Shown piece by piece: positions 44,758 to 53,598 of a stretch of 64,000 bases of DNA. A program made the translations under genes and the position numbers. The stretch is from JBJSXJ01 sp044235425 (GTDB taxonomy: Bacteria > Planctomycetota > Planctomycetia > Pirellulales > Pirellulaceae). Position 1 is the stretch's first letter. The number at the start of each line of letters is the position of its first letter. The notes beneath the pieces are model-generated. The model was given only the letters and a program-made list of their open reading frames with translations, had not been told where the DNA came from and searched no databases. Where the stretch lies: the NCBI GenBank assembly GCA_044235425.1, contig JBIIHW010000031.1, forward strand, positions 1 to 64,000, written 5' to 3'.

Positions 44758-44968
44758 CTTAACCACAATCGAGTGAACCACGAATCCGACGAATAAAACG
44801 AATGAGGAGTGGCAACATCGACCATGGATTCGGAGGTTGTTACGTCCGAGCCCCCTCTTCGTACCTTTTTGTCTTTGTGCGAGACTTGAGTTAGCGTCCA
44901 ATCGCGTCAGCCACTGGCTGGCGAGGGTAAGGAACTTGGCTGCGAATTCATTTTGGGAAATCAGCTCC

Positions 44969-45829
44969 ATGAAAAGAACGAGTAAAAAAACGCCGGCGCG
45001 CTCGGTCAAAAAAAACGCTGCCGCTGGGAAGCCTGCCGCTGCCGCTGGGAAGCCTGCCGCTGCCGCTGGGAAGCCTGCTGCGAAGCCTGCTGCGGCACGG
45101 TTGTCGCTGGCGGACGTTATGTCGCGACTCGAAAAACTGGGCACCGAGCAGACTCGCAAGACCTGGTCAAGGCATGGTGCCAAAGGGCCGATGTTCGGAG
45201 TGCTCTTCGGTGAACTATTCAAGTTGATGAAACAGATCGACGTTGATCACCCGCTCGCGCAGCAGCTGTGGGCGACCGGAAATGTCGATGCGCGGAATCT
45301 GGCTCTGAAGATTGCCGACCCACAGGCCATGACCTCCGAGGAACTGGATCGCTGGGCCGATGAAAACCCGCTGCGCATGTGCGGCCTCTACATCGCCACA
45401 CTCGCCGCCGAAGGACCTCACGCGCGCCGCAAGCTTAAGCAGTGGTTGAATTCGTCCAGCGACCGACTCCGTGGGTTGGGCTGGACCTTGCTGGGCCGCC
45501 TGTCGGACCTCGATGAATCGTTCCCCGAACAGCAGCTGCTCGACGGAGTCCAATCCATCGAGCGGTCGATTCACACCGCCTCCAACGAACTGAAAAGCGA
45601 CATGAACCGCACTCTGATTACGCTCGGCGGACGCAGTGCGGTGTTGCGCGAGGCGGTGCTAGCCGCAGCCAAGCGGATCGGCACCGTGACGATCGACCCC
45701 GGCGACACCGCCTGTAGAACTCCCCTGATTGCCGTCGCTGTCGAGAAGATGTGGGCACGCTACGCTGCCAAGTTCGAATCGCCCGCCGCCCATGAGCGCT
45801 CCATGAAATCGATGCGGCGGCGCTGCTGA
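44969..45829 (+). CDS. AlkD-like DNA alkylation repair / HEAT-repeat protein
   Basis: 286 residues from the ATG at 44969. A basic Lys/Ala/Pro-rich tail (RTSKKTPARSVKKN, then three AAAAGKP repeats from a 21-bp minisatellite, 45023-45085) precedes a helical domain: LADVMSRLEKLGTEQTRKTW, GVLFGELFKLMKQI, HPLAQQLWATGNVDARNLAL. This matches the AlkD-like fold of HEAT repeats, known from N3/N7-alkylpurine glycosylases. The histone-like tail could add non-specific DNA binding. Whether glycosylase residues are kept cannot be judged here. Confidence 0.82.
   Translation: MKRTSKKTPARSVKKNAAAGKPAAAAGKPAAAAGKPAAKPAAARLSLADVMSRLEKLGTEQTRKTWSRHGAKGPMFGVLFGELFKLMKQIDVDHPLAQQLWATGNVDARNLALKIADPQAMTSEELDRWADENPLRMCGLYIATLAAEGPHARRKLKQWLNSSSDRLRGLGWTLLGRLSDLDESFPEQQLLDGVQSIERSIHTASNELKSDMNRTLITLGGRSAVLREAVLAAAKRIGTVTIDPGDTACRTPLIAVAVEKMWARYAAKFESPAAHERSMKSMRRRC
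45021..45088 (+). repeat. 21-bp in-frame minisatellite (AAAAGKP)
   Basis: Three copies of gctgggaagcctgccgctgcc, with gctggg at 45023, 45044 and 45065. It encodes a heptapeptide in the basic N-terminal tail of the AlkD-like protein. Confidence 0.93.
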
Positions 45830-46092
45830 GAAGTGGTGGAACGTCGTGCCATCGTGATCTCGGGCACCTGTTAACCCGAGCCCGACGCGCCCGCGAGGGA
45901 ATCGCTCACCAAACTCGATCGCCAAATCGCGGAGCGATGGTACAGTCCGAGAGCTCATTTTTCCCACTAGCTATATCTCGCCCAGATTGCTAATCTTCCG
46001 CCGCGCTGAGGGTCGGCGTGGTCTTGCACGGAGCATGATCATTCCGCGCTCGTCATGTCGCTTGGACGCTCCAATACCGAGGAACAAACACG

Positions 46093-46731
46093 ATGGCGCA
46101 GTTACGCCCCACGGCTCTTGCTTCCCTTCATGGCCAGACCCTTGTCGGTCGTAGCCTGCGAGTCGGTCTACTCGGGACAGCGGTGCTCTTTGGCGCGGCA
46201 GGATGTCAAAGCGGTGCGTCGTCCCCGGGCATGTTTCCGACGACGGTGCGGCGAGTGGCACCGCCACCGACCGGAAGTTACGGGAAAACGGCCGGCTACT
46301 ACCGAGCGACTCCGCCCGCCGCCGCACCCGGTGCCACGATGCCAAGTACCGCTCCGCCGGGAACTCTCCCCGCTGGCACAGGTGCACCCGGGTCGGCCTC
46401 GCCCGCGCCAAATGCCGGTGCCGCCTGGCCGGCCGGCACGCCAGGAACACCGGTGAATTACACGACTGGAGCGGCCAGTGGGCAACCAGGAATGTCTTCC
46501 GGCTGGATGCCCATTTCCGCGAACACGATGCTGCCCGCCACACCGTCCACGGTTTTGACCCCCGCCATCCACTCGAGTAATCCTTATCCTCCGGCGGGCA
46601 ACGGCTATCCTCCTGCAGGCGCCCCTTATCCTCCGGCGGGCAACGCCTATCCACCGGCGGGTGCGATCGATCCGACCGAGCGCTACGCTGATCAAGACCT
46701 CGATCGACAACTCGCCCCGGTTACCCGTTAG
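46093..46731 (+). CDS. Pro/Ala/Gly-rich lipoprotein
   Basis: 212 residues. The signal peptide ends in FGAAGC (lipobox) near residue 38. The mature part is disordered and rich in Pro, Ala, Gly and Thr, with no domain. Near the C-terminus four YPPAG-type heptads are encoded by a 21-bp repeat (46585-46668). It is likely a surface or periplasmic lipoprotein without enzymatic function. Confidence 0.7.
   Translation: MAQLRPTALASLHGQTLVGRSLRVGLLGTAVLFGAAGCQSGASSPGMFPTTVRRVAPPPTGSYGKTAGYYRATPPAAAPGATMPSTAPPGTLPAGTGAPGSASPAPNAGAAWPAGTPGTPVNYTTGAASGQPGMSSGWMPISANTMLPATPSTVLTPAIHSSNPYPPAGNGYPPAGAPYPPAGNAYPPAGAIDPTERYADQDLDRQLAPVTR
46585..46668 (+). repeat. 21-bp in-frame repeat (YPPAG heptads)
   Basis: Four units start with tatcc at 46585, 46606, 46627 and 46648 (tatcctccggcgggcaacgg type). 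They encode YPPAGNG/YPPAGAP heptads in the lipoprotein. Confidence 0.9.
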
Positions 46732-46976
46732 GCGTAACGCGTAAGCCAAATCCGCTTACGAACGAGCAAGCATCGCGTCTCTGCGCCCGGGATGCGGAAT
46801 CGCAGAGCCGTGGGATGCGACGGCGTTGTCACCACGGCGCCGCCCCTAACTCGCAATCGGTTCGTTTGATACATCTTGACGATTCTATCCGCGCCGAATG
46901 ACATCCCCACGCCGAGGTTGATAAGTTCATGCGCAACGCGATCACTCACTAAGAATCGGGAGCGTAAAATCCATTC

Positions 46977-48218
46977 ATGAAGGTCTGCATTCATCGAGGT
47001 ACAAAAGAGATTGGTGGCACGTGCGTCGAACTCGAGTCGCACGGAAAACGTCTGGTGCTGGACGTCGGCTTACCGCTCGACGCGGCTGATCCCGACGCGA
47101 TTCCGTTACATCCAGTCCGAGGATTCGCTCAGCCGGATGAATCGTTGTTGGGTGTCGTGATCACGCATCCGCACCAGGACCATTACGGCTTGGCACATCG
47201 TCTTCCCGAGTCAACACCGTTTCTGATTGGCAAAGCTGCAGCGGGCATTCTGGAGGCCGCCACCTTGTTCTCGCCGGCTGGCTTGAAACTGAACAACGTC
47301 CGCCATTTATCCGATCGCCAACCCATCGTTTTGGGACCTTTTACGATCACACCGTTCTTGGTCGACCATTCCGCCTACGACAGTTACTCGGTGCTCGTCG
47401 AGGCGGATGGCAAACGACTCTTTTACACCGGTGATTTTCGCGGTCACGGGCGCAAGGCCAGCCTGGTCGACCGCCTCGTGAGCGATCCTCCGCCCGACGT
47501 CGATGTGCTGCTGATGGAAGGGACGTGCGTGGGCCGCGAGGATACTGCGTTCCCCACGGAAGATGACCTGATTCACCCGATGACGGACCTGTTCCACCGA
47601 ACAACTGGGATGCCGCTGGTGTGGTGCTCAGGACAAAATATCGACCGTATTGTCACGGTATTCAAAGCCTGCCAGCGGGCACGACGCCAGTTCATCATCG
47701 ACTTGTACACCGCCGAGATCTTGCGAGCGACGGGCAATGAGCGTTTACCGCAAGCGAACTGGAATGGGATCAAGGTCTTTTTGCCGCACAGTCAGAAGCG
47801 CAGAATCATTCAAGAAAAGGCATTCGAGGTTACCAATCACTACAAACCATTTCGCATTTACCATGATGAGTTGGCCGCTGCTGCCCCGCGATCCGTAATG
47901 CTCTTTCGTCCCAGCATGACACGTGACCTGGACCAAGCGCAATGCCTTACCGGCGCCGCTGTTCTATGTTCACTTTGGTCTGGCTACGTTAACGAACCTC
48001 GGCAGCAACCGTTCGTCACGTGGCTTAACGACCGTGGCATTCCGCTTGCTCACTGTCATACCTCCGGCCACGCTTCCATAGCTGACCTCGGGCGGATGAG
48101 GAAAGCATTTCCCACCGCCGTCGCAGTACCGGTTCACCTGCAGGACCAACAGCAGTTCGCGTCGTTGTTTTGCAATGTCCAGCTGCGCGGGGATGGGGAG
48201 TGGTGGGGTATAGGTTGA
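46977..48218 (+). CDS. metallo-beta-lactamase-fold hydrolase, RNase-J/beta-CASP-like
   Basis: 413 residues. The MBL metal motif is THPHQDHYG (HxHxDH), preceded by MKVCIHRGTKEIGGTCVELE and LVLDVGLPL. Further metal ligands are in FLVDHSAYDSYS and LFYTGDFRGHG. A beta-CASP-like section follows: WCSGQNIDRIVTVFKACQ and, at the end, HCHTSGHASIADLGRM. That C-terminal HxSGHA motif is shared with RNase J/CPSF-type nucleases and MBL-type exonucleases. An RNA or DNA substrate is therefore plausible. The ATG at 46977 begins the fold directly. Confidence 0.85.
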   Translation: MKVCIHRGTKEIGGTCVELESHGKRLVLDVGLPLDAADPDAIPLHPVRGFAQPDESLLGVVITHPHQDHYGLAHRLPESTPFLIGKAAAGILEAATLFSPAGLKLNNVRHLSDRQPIVLGPFTITPFLVDHSAYDSYSVLVEADGKRLFYTGDFRGHGRKASLVDRLVSDPPPDVDVLLMEGTCVGREDTAFPTEDDLIHPMTDLFHRTTGMPLVWCSGQNIDRIVTVFKACQRARRQFIIDLYTAEILRATGNERLPQANWNGIKVFLPHSQKRRIIQEKAFEVTNHYKPFRIYHDELAAAAPRSVMLFRPSMTRDLDQAQCLTGAAVLCSLWSGYVNEPRQQPFVTWLNDRGIPLAHCHTSGHASIADLGRMRKAFPTAVAVPVHLQDQQQFASLFCNVQLRGDGEWWGIG

Positions 48219-48220
48219 GC

Positions 48221-48654
48221 AGAGCTCATGGAGATGCCAACGGAATCATCGAACCGGAATATGCGACTTCATTCAATCGCATCAAGTGCCGTTGCAAAGA
48301 AGTCGAAAGGATCGGAAGTGGAGCAAGATTGATCTGATCGGCTCCACCCTTAATCGTTTGCCAGGGGTGGTGGAACTGAAGCAGGGACGAGCGAGTGATA
48401 CGCCGCTCCGTATGTTGGTGGAAGCGGTCGCTCACGCTAGCGCGTTGCGTCGCGCGTCGAATGAAGGGCGATTTCGAGCCGAACGGCAAACGGCCCTGAA
48501 CACACATGGGCTCGACTCTGATATGCCGCAGACCTTGGATCACATGCCGATGGTTCTATTAGCACCAACTCAGTTTTGGAACACGAAGATGGGGATGATC
48601 GGAACGCGATCGAGCGGCATGGTACGGGCTGATGGCCAAACCTCCGTTCCTTGA
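48221..48654 (+). pseudogene. frameshifted PD-(D/E)XK-like gene remnant
   Basis: Two frames make one apparent protein if a base is restored near 48333. The first (about 48224-48334) reads EPEYATSFNRIKCRCKEVER, then IGSGARLI followed by a stop. The second continues IDLIGSTLNRLPGVVELKQG, then RASDTPLRMLVEAVAHASAL. The join restores ARLDLIG and a nuclease-like D...ELKQG pattern. There is no good start, as the upstream gene ends at 48218. I infer a decayed, truncated gene; a sequencing error is the alternative. Confidence 0.45.
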
Positions 48655-49640
48655 CCTGCAAAGGCTATGCGTCGAGTGGTGAATGCCGATTCATTTCGTG
48701 CAGTTGGAAGTGAGAGAATCAAAGCCGACGAATTCAGATGTCTCCGTGGTGCGATTGCCTGAGGCCAACGCCTAAATCAACCGCCCGGAAGAACAATTCC
48801 CGAGTGACAAGGAAACGCGTCATTCGGATCGCGACTTAGTTCGACGGATTTTTCCTGGGACGCTTACGCGAGTGCATCGAGGATGAAGACTTCGAGCCGC
48901 AGCATCGGCGTCCTTTCCCAAGTCCTGGGAAAATTCCTGGCCCAAGGTACGGTCAATGCCATCGCTCCGCGATTTGGCGATCGTGTTTGGCGAGAATTCC
49001 AGGCGCTCACGCGCCTGGCTATCAAATGCCACGGCTCCGCCGTTCAGGAGTAACCATGCACCAGCACCATGTCCTGATGATGGAGCCGATCGGGGTGATC
49101 GGGGTGATCGGGCGTGATCGGGGTGATCGGGCGTGATCGGGGTGATCGGGGTGATCGGGGTGATCGGGGTGATCGGGGTGATCGGGGTGATCGGGGTGAT
49201 CGGGCGTGATCGGGCGTGTTGAAGGAGGGAGCCGGGATAAGTGCCGGAGGTGTGAACGCTTGCAGTCGAAGGTCCGAGCAGCAGCACTGATGGCGCGTCG
49301 AGGCCACCGCGCAGCGCATCATGTAGTCTTCTAGACTAATTCGTCGCTTAGCTGACGACTTACTGCTGACGGCTTACTGCTGACGGCTGACAAATAACTG
49401 CCGCTAAGTCCCGCTCATGCGGCGGTGGGCTCGGGCGCTAGGACGCTGGTCGAGGGCGTCGCAACGTTCTTCAATGCGATAGGTGCGCACCGCGATCCGA
49501 GAATGAGCGGAGATTCCCCACGGACGCGAGACGCTTTTTCCAAACATAGAACGTCGGCACCGAGATTCGTTCTAAGCTCGCAAAATATCCCCCTGGTCAA
49601 CCCTGGCGGCATTGGACGGTTGCGACGCCAACGTGTGCTT
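48655..49640. other. gene-poor stretch between the pseudogene and the sulfotransferase
   Basis: About 1 kb without a gene I can support. It holds the 9-bp minisatellite (49086-49218) and a 14-bp duplication cttactgctgacgg at 49359. Frames on both strands are broken or have repeat-derived composition. Confidence 0.6.
49086..49218. repeat. 9-bp minisatellite with 10-bp variants
   Basis: About thirteen copies of gatcggggt, interspersed with the 10-bp variant gatcgggcgt. The minus strand would read as PIT repeats, but the mixed unit length breaks any frame, so I treat it as non-coding. Confidence 0.93.
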
Positions 49641-50792
49641 CTACCGTGCATAACGCCATCGAACCATGCTCCTCTCGACGACCTCGCAGACACTGCCGGA
49701 CATTCGACTCAACGAAGGTAGTTGATGGCGTAGTTTTTGAATCATGTCGGCGATTGTTCGGGCAGTGGCCTCGCCGTGATATTCTTTAGGTATCGGGCTC
49801 TTCGTGCGTTGCGCAAGCCAGTGCACACTTGATTCATCGAAACAAAGAAAGTCTTCCGGCGACTGAATGCAATGCCCATGATCAAAGGCAAAGAAATCCT
49901 CATGAAAATCAGCTCCAATCCGATTCTCGATCCAGGATGTTTGCGATGTATATTTCTCGAACATCGGGAGAGCGTATGCGGAATGGAAATGAAAGGGAGC
50001 ATCGGGCATTTCCCTCAACGCGAGGGTCAACTGGACGTGCTGATAAAATGCCAGCGAATTTATTCGATACCTATGTTTTAGAAAAAGATTGTAGCAGTAA
50101 AGCATCTTCACCGCGTTTATGCCTATCGAGTCATTGTCTCGACGAATGGATTCAGGCCGCAGATGGATACCAATCTGTCGGAAAAAATCCTGAACCACAC
50201 AGCCGTTGGGGAATTGTTGAGGTGAGTAAACGCGTACTTGAACGTTTTCTGCTCCAAACGCATGATCGAGATTTTCTAAACATGATCGGTAGTCCAGTCG
50301 ACCTTCGTTCGCCAGCGACATTAGCGATTTTCCGGAAGGCCCCGACATCGTCGCCAGCTTAATGTCTTGTTGGTAAGCACTTTCAATCCAACTTTTCCAG
50401 GGACGCAGATAAAGAACTACATGTATCTTATACCCATGCTGATTGATCAACTGTCGAAGCTCAATCAGGTCTTCACTTGACATGCGGGAACAGCTTTCAC
50501 CCGAAAGTATCAAGTGTTTACCCTGTGATCGGCATTTCCCGACAAACCGTTGAAACGTGGCCAAATACTTTCGCTGCATGTTTCTGGCGTACTCGATATC
50601 ACCACCCCGCCCGTTCCAAAACCATGGTCTCGCTAAAGATGGTTTCACAAGCACTGGTAGTAGCTGAGCGCCAGTCACCTCGCCTGAACTAAAATACGCA
50701 AATCGAGGATCACTTAAGGCCAGAAAGAGAGTTTTTTGAATCGAAGATGTTCCCGTCTTCGGCATCCCTACATGCAGCGTGCAATCAAGCAT
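49641..50792 (-). CDS. sulfotransferase-like protein
   Basis: 383 residues from the ATG at 50792. The N-terminal LHVGMPKTGTSSIQKTLF is a PAPS 5'-phosphosulfate-binding loop (PKTGTSS), and KHLILSGESCSR and YKIHVVLYLRPWKSWIESAY match the beta-strand and 3'-phosphate (RPWxSW) region of sulfotransferases. It should transfer sulfate from PAPS to a glycan or small-molecule hydroxyl. A broken second copy lies directly upstream (50785-51042). With a further family member at 60802 and nearby glycosyltransferases, a sulfated surface glycan or product is plausible. Confidence 0.8.
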   Translation of the reverse strand: MLDCTLHVGMPKTGTSSIQKTLFLALSDPRFAYFSSGEVTGAQLLPVLVKPSLARPWFWNGRGGDIEYARNMQRKYLATFQRFVGKCRSQGKHLILSGESCSRMSSEDLIELRQLINQHGYKIHVVLYLRPWKSWIESAYQQDIKLATMSGPSGKSLMSLANEGRLDYRSCLENLDHAFGAENVQVRVYSPQQFPNGCVVQDFFRQIGIHLRPESIRRDNDSIGINAVKMLYCYNLFLKHRYRINSLAFYQHVQLTLALREMPDAPFHFHSAYALPMFEKYTSQTSWIENRIGADFHEDFFAFDHGHCIQSPEDFLCFDESSVHWLAQRTKSPIPKEYHGEATARTIADMIQKLRHQLPSLSRMSGSVCEVVERSMVRWRYAR

Positions 50793-51042
50793 ACTTTTGG
50801 CCTTTCGATGTCGATCTTGCGATCACTGACGCACCAAACGACGAAGTACCGGTTTTTAGATTTCCAATGCAAAGTACCTGCGGCCGCTGAGGATGAGGGC
50901 GACTACGCACGCGTCGGATGTTGCGTAGTGAGGTTCGCCCTAATCTGGAGCGTTCCAAGATCCGGATGAACGAAGGCAAAATAAACCGCTGCAAGATCCT
51001 GAACTCGACCAAAAATACGTAAGATTCAACCAATCGCCACAT
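50785..51042 (-). pseudogene. truncated sulfotransferase N-terminal fragment
   Basis: An 85-codon frame from the ATG at 51042 ends LCIGNLKTGTSSFGASVIAR followed by a short tail and stop. GNLKTGTSSF is a PAPS-loop motif like the HVGMPKTGTSSIQ of the intact gene, but here it is at the end of the frame and the rest of the enzyme is missing. The fragment runs into the first codons of the intact sulfotransferase gene. I infer a remnant of a related gene truncated at this junction. Confidence 0.5.
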
Positions 51043-51244
51043 CTCGTTCAGAAAGAGTATTCGATGGGGCGGGGGTTTGCGAGAGTACAAGGTGCTTCTC
51101 CACTTTCTGCCGTCCACTGGAGGCGTGGAGAACGAATTCTCAGCTCGATATTCATCTTCCGTCCATCCCCCGACTCGCCTTGTCTGTCAGAACCGTGTTG
51201 CCCAGGATGATCGAAGACGCCCCCCCTCTGGTTTGTCTCGTCTC

Positions 51245-52057
51245 ATGGATAACTCACGGCGAACAACCTGGGAGGCCCGTTGGGCGAATCCGGAATTTGC
51301 CCTCGCGTGGGCGGGGCGCGGAATTCCGGCCGAGGTGGTTGAGGCGATCCGATCGGGATGGTTGCCCGCTTCACGCTGGGTGCTCGATGCTGGTTGCGGG
51401 ACAGGGGAACGGATCGCCTGGTTCCGCCAGCAGGGCTGTAAGAGCTACGGCATTGACATCGCTCCTTCGGCAATCGCGATGGCGCGAACGCGACGCGAGC
51501 GCGGCACGAACGCGTCACGAACGCGGCACGAACGCGGCACGAACGCGGCACGAGCGCGGCACGAGCGTGGCACGAGCGTGGCGCGAACGCGACGCGAGCG
51601 AGGCACGAACGCGGCACGAACGCGGCACGAGCGGGGTCACGATGGACCACAGTTCCAAGCGATCGACATCTGCGACCAGGCACCACCGAGAGGACCGTTC
51701 GACATCATCGTCGATCGAAGATTCCTTCATGGGATTCCGTCATCGCTGACCGCACATTACGCAAGCAACTGTGCGGCAGTGCGCCACGACCGCACGCGGC
51801 TACTGGTGTTCATGTGGATTGGTAGTGGACCGGCGTGGTGGAAACGATTACCATTCATGGAACGGCTTGAGCGGTTGCTCCATTATCGCCGGGTTGCCCG
51901 TGTCTTTCGCGGCTCGTTCACGATCGAAGAGGTCAGATTCACCGATCTGCGCGGGATCGCGGACACCGGGGAAATGCCGGGCACGATCGATTATCTCAGA
52001 CGTCGCCCGAGTGCCGTGCATGGTGGCACGCCCGCGTCAACAGGGACAAGCACATGA
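51245..52057 (+). CDS. SAM-dependent methyltransferase with an internal 11-bp repeat insertion
   Basis: 270 residues from the ATG at 51245 (a 56-codon upstream extension has no support). The Rossmann motif I is VLDAGCGTGERIAWF (residues 48-54 core), and YGIDIAPSAIAMA is motif II. Between motif II and the next strand (GPQFQAIDICDQAPPRGPFD) lies an Arg/Thr/Glu-rich stretch of about 50 residues encoded by 11-bp repeats (51482-51635). Later GPFDIIVDRRFLHGI is motif IV-like. It resembles small-molecule O/N/S-methyltransferases. It is the first gene of a five-gene operon; the stop overlaps the next ATG (ATGA). Confidence 0.8.
   Translation: MDNSRRTTWEARWANPEFALAWAGRGIPAEVVEAIRSGWLPASRWVLDAGCGTGERIAWFRQQGCKSYGIDIAPSAIAMARTRRERGTNASRTRHERGTNAARARHERGTSVARTRRERGTNAARTRHERGHDGPQFQAIDICDQAPPRGPFDIIVDRRFLHGIPSSLTAHYASNCAAVRHDRTRLLVFMWIGSGPAWWKRLPFMERLERLLHYRRVARVFRGSFTIEEVRFTDLRGIADTGEMPGTIDYLRRRPSAVHGGTPASTGTST
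51482..51635 (+). repeat. 11-bp minisatellite inside the methyltransferase gene
   Basis: About fourteen units of the type gcacgaacgcg, with boundaries every 11 bp (51504, 51515, 51526, 51537, 51548, 51559, 51570, 51581 ...). Three units make 33 bp, or eleven residues (RTRHERGTNAA). All three frames remain open through the array, and the methyltransferase frame resumes correctly after it. Confidence 0.95.
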
Positions 52058-53598
52058 CCATGGTCTTTAAGTACGTGCCAGTCGATACGCTGCCGCCGCT
52101 GGCCTGGTGTGCTCGAGTGCGGGCCGGTTCGCTCGTCGCCACCATCTTCCACGGTAAGAATGTGGAAACGGCGGAGGATTTCTTCGCGGAAGCTGCTTGG
52201 GACGGCCGATTCACCGGATCGGGGTTACGGGCCGCCACGGTGGTATGCGGCTCGGGTGGGACGTGTGACAGCGGGCGATTTACGTTCCATGCAAGTACGG
52301 ATCGTTCTTCCCCCCTATTCAGCCTGCGGAAATCGGGCGTCACGTACATTTCCAACTCGGCCGCCTTCGTGCTGACTGCCGCGGGCGAACGCCCTGACCC
52401 ACTCCATCCCTTCTATTATCACGGACTGGTAGGCATCGATCGTGGCGGCCTTCGCGGTGTGGATGGCAGCCTGCCAACCGCGTCGCCTGGCGTGAAGCTG
52501 GGAGTTCATTTCTATGTCGCCTTGGGGATCGGCCCCGATCTCGCCGTGACATTCGATATTTCTGCTGCGGGCGAGGAGCCGCGAACGTGGGAGGACTACC
52601 GTCTCCTGGTGGACCGTAGAGTGCGAGATGTGGTTGCCAATGCGTGTGACAGCTCGCGTCGTCTGCCCTATCGCCTGCTCGCGCAGATCTCACGTGGTTA
52701 CGATAGTGTCGCGACAGCAGCCTTGGCAGCGGCGGCCGGCTGCCAGGAAGCCGTCACGATCCATGACAGCCGCGCGGACGACCCGGCTAGAGACTGCGGC
52801 AAAGATATCGCTAGCGCACTCGGCATGAACTGCGGTGTCATCGACCGCTGGGATTACCTGCGAAGTGATGATCTGGTGGAAGCCGAGTTCGCCTTACCGA
52901 CTATCAGCGTCGTTCCTGCTTGGTCCTCATTTGAGAGTAACCTGGCCGGCCGACTGGTGGTGACGGGCTCGCACGGCGATACCGTATGGGAGCTGCACCC
53001 AAAGCTTTCATTATCGCCGGAACTCGAAAGTCCGAGGAAAACAAAAATAATCGGACTTAGCGAGCTGGAGTTTCGTCTCCGCACCGGATACCTCCTGCTA
53101 GTTCCCGCCGCGATCGGCATGCGTCACAGCCAGGCAATCGCGGCGATCAGCCGCTCGCCGGAGATGCAGCGCTGGTCCGTGGGTGGGTCATACGACCGGC
53201 CGATCGCTCGGCGGTTCGCGGAGGATTGTGGCGTGCCGCGGGCGTCCTTTGGGATGAAGAAGATCGTGGGAGGCTGCGCCCAATTCAAACGCTCGGATGA
53301 TTTTTCGCCGGCGGGCCTGCGGGCGTATGATGAATTCCGCACGAGCAGCCACGCCGCCGAAACGGCCAGCAGACGGCTAGCCGCGAGGCTCTTATGCGCC
53401 GGTGAGCAAGCCGCGTGGCACTGCCTGAACGAGGGACGCCGTCGCTCCGCAATCGCGTCGCGATTGCCCTGGCAGCCGGTGGCCCTCACCGGGCCTCGCC
53501 ACACCGTCCCGTGGCGATTTCGGTTTCTCTTTCAATGGAGCTGCGAATCCTTGGCAGTGCGGTACCAGTTGCCCCACGTGGAGGAGAGCGGCGCATGA
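52054..53598 (+). CDS. asparagine-synthase-like ATP-dependent enzyme lacking amidotransferase nucleophile
   Basis: 514 residues. A PP-loop-like SRGYDSVATAALAAAAGC (residues 213-218 for SRGYDS) matches the SGGxDS ATP-pyrophosphatase motif of asparagine synthase and beta-lactam synthetase. C-terminal YDRPIARRFAEDCGVPRASF fits the same fold. The N-terminal part has VTYISNSAAFVL, a strand pair seen in class-II amidotransferase domains, but the protein starts MTMVF with no Cys at position 2, so ammonia from glutamine is unlikely. It probably adenylates a carboxylate and forms an amide or ring with a substrate amine. It is coupled by 4-bp overlaps to both neighbours. Confidence 0.7.
   Translation: MTMVFKYVPVDTLPPLAWCARVRAGSLVATIFHGKNVETAEDFFAEAAWDGRFTGSGLRAATVVCGSGGTCDSGRFTFHASTDRSSPLFSLRKSGVTYISNSAAFVLTAAGERPDPLHPFYYHGLVGIDRGGLRGVDGSLPTASPGVKLGVHFYVALGIGPDLAVTFDISAAGEEPRTWEDYRLLVDRRVRDVVANACDSSRRLPYRLLAQISRGYDSVATAALAAAAGCQEAVTIHDSRADDPARDCGKDIASALGMNCGVIDRWDYLRSDDLVEAEFALPTISVVPAWSSFESNLAGRLVVTGSHGDTVWELHPKLSLSPELESPRKTKIIGLSELEFRLRTGYLLLVPAAIGMRHSQAIAAISRSPEMQRWSVGGSYDRPIARRFAEDCGVPRASFGMKKIVGGCAQFKRSDDFSPAGLRAYDEFRTSSHAAETASRRLAARLLCAGEQAAWHCLNEGRRRSAIASRLPWQPVALTGPRHTVPWRFRFLFQWSCESLAVRYQLPHVEESGA

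Noticed and set aside
44758..45222. N-terminal extension of queG with AAGFP repeats
   Set aside because: It is the antisense of the AAAAGKP repeats of the AlkD-like gene. QueG has its normal length from 44757 or 44706.
51077..51244. 56-residue N-terminal extension of the methyltransferase
   Set aside because: The sequence is unlike the fold, and the ATG at 51245 begins the recognisable TTWEARWANPEFALAW region.
53415..53594. 60-residue N-terminal extension of the NRPS protein
   Set aside because: It lies entirely within the preceding gene; the ATGA overlap at 53595 gives a normal A-domain start.
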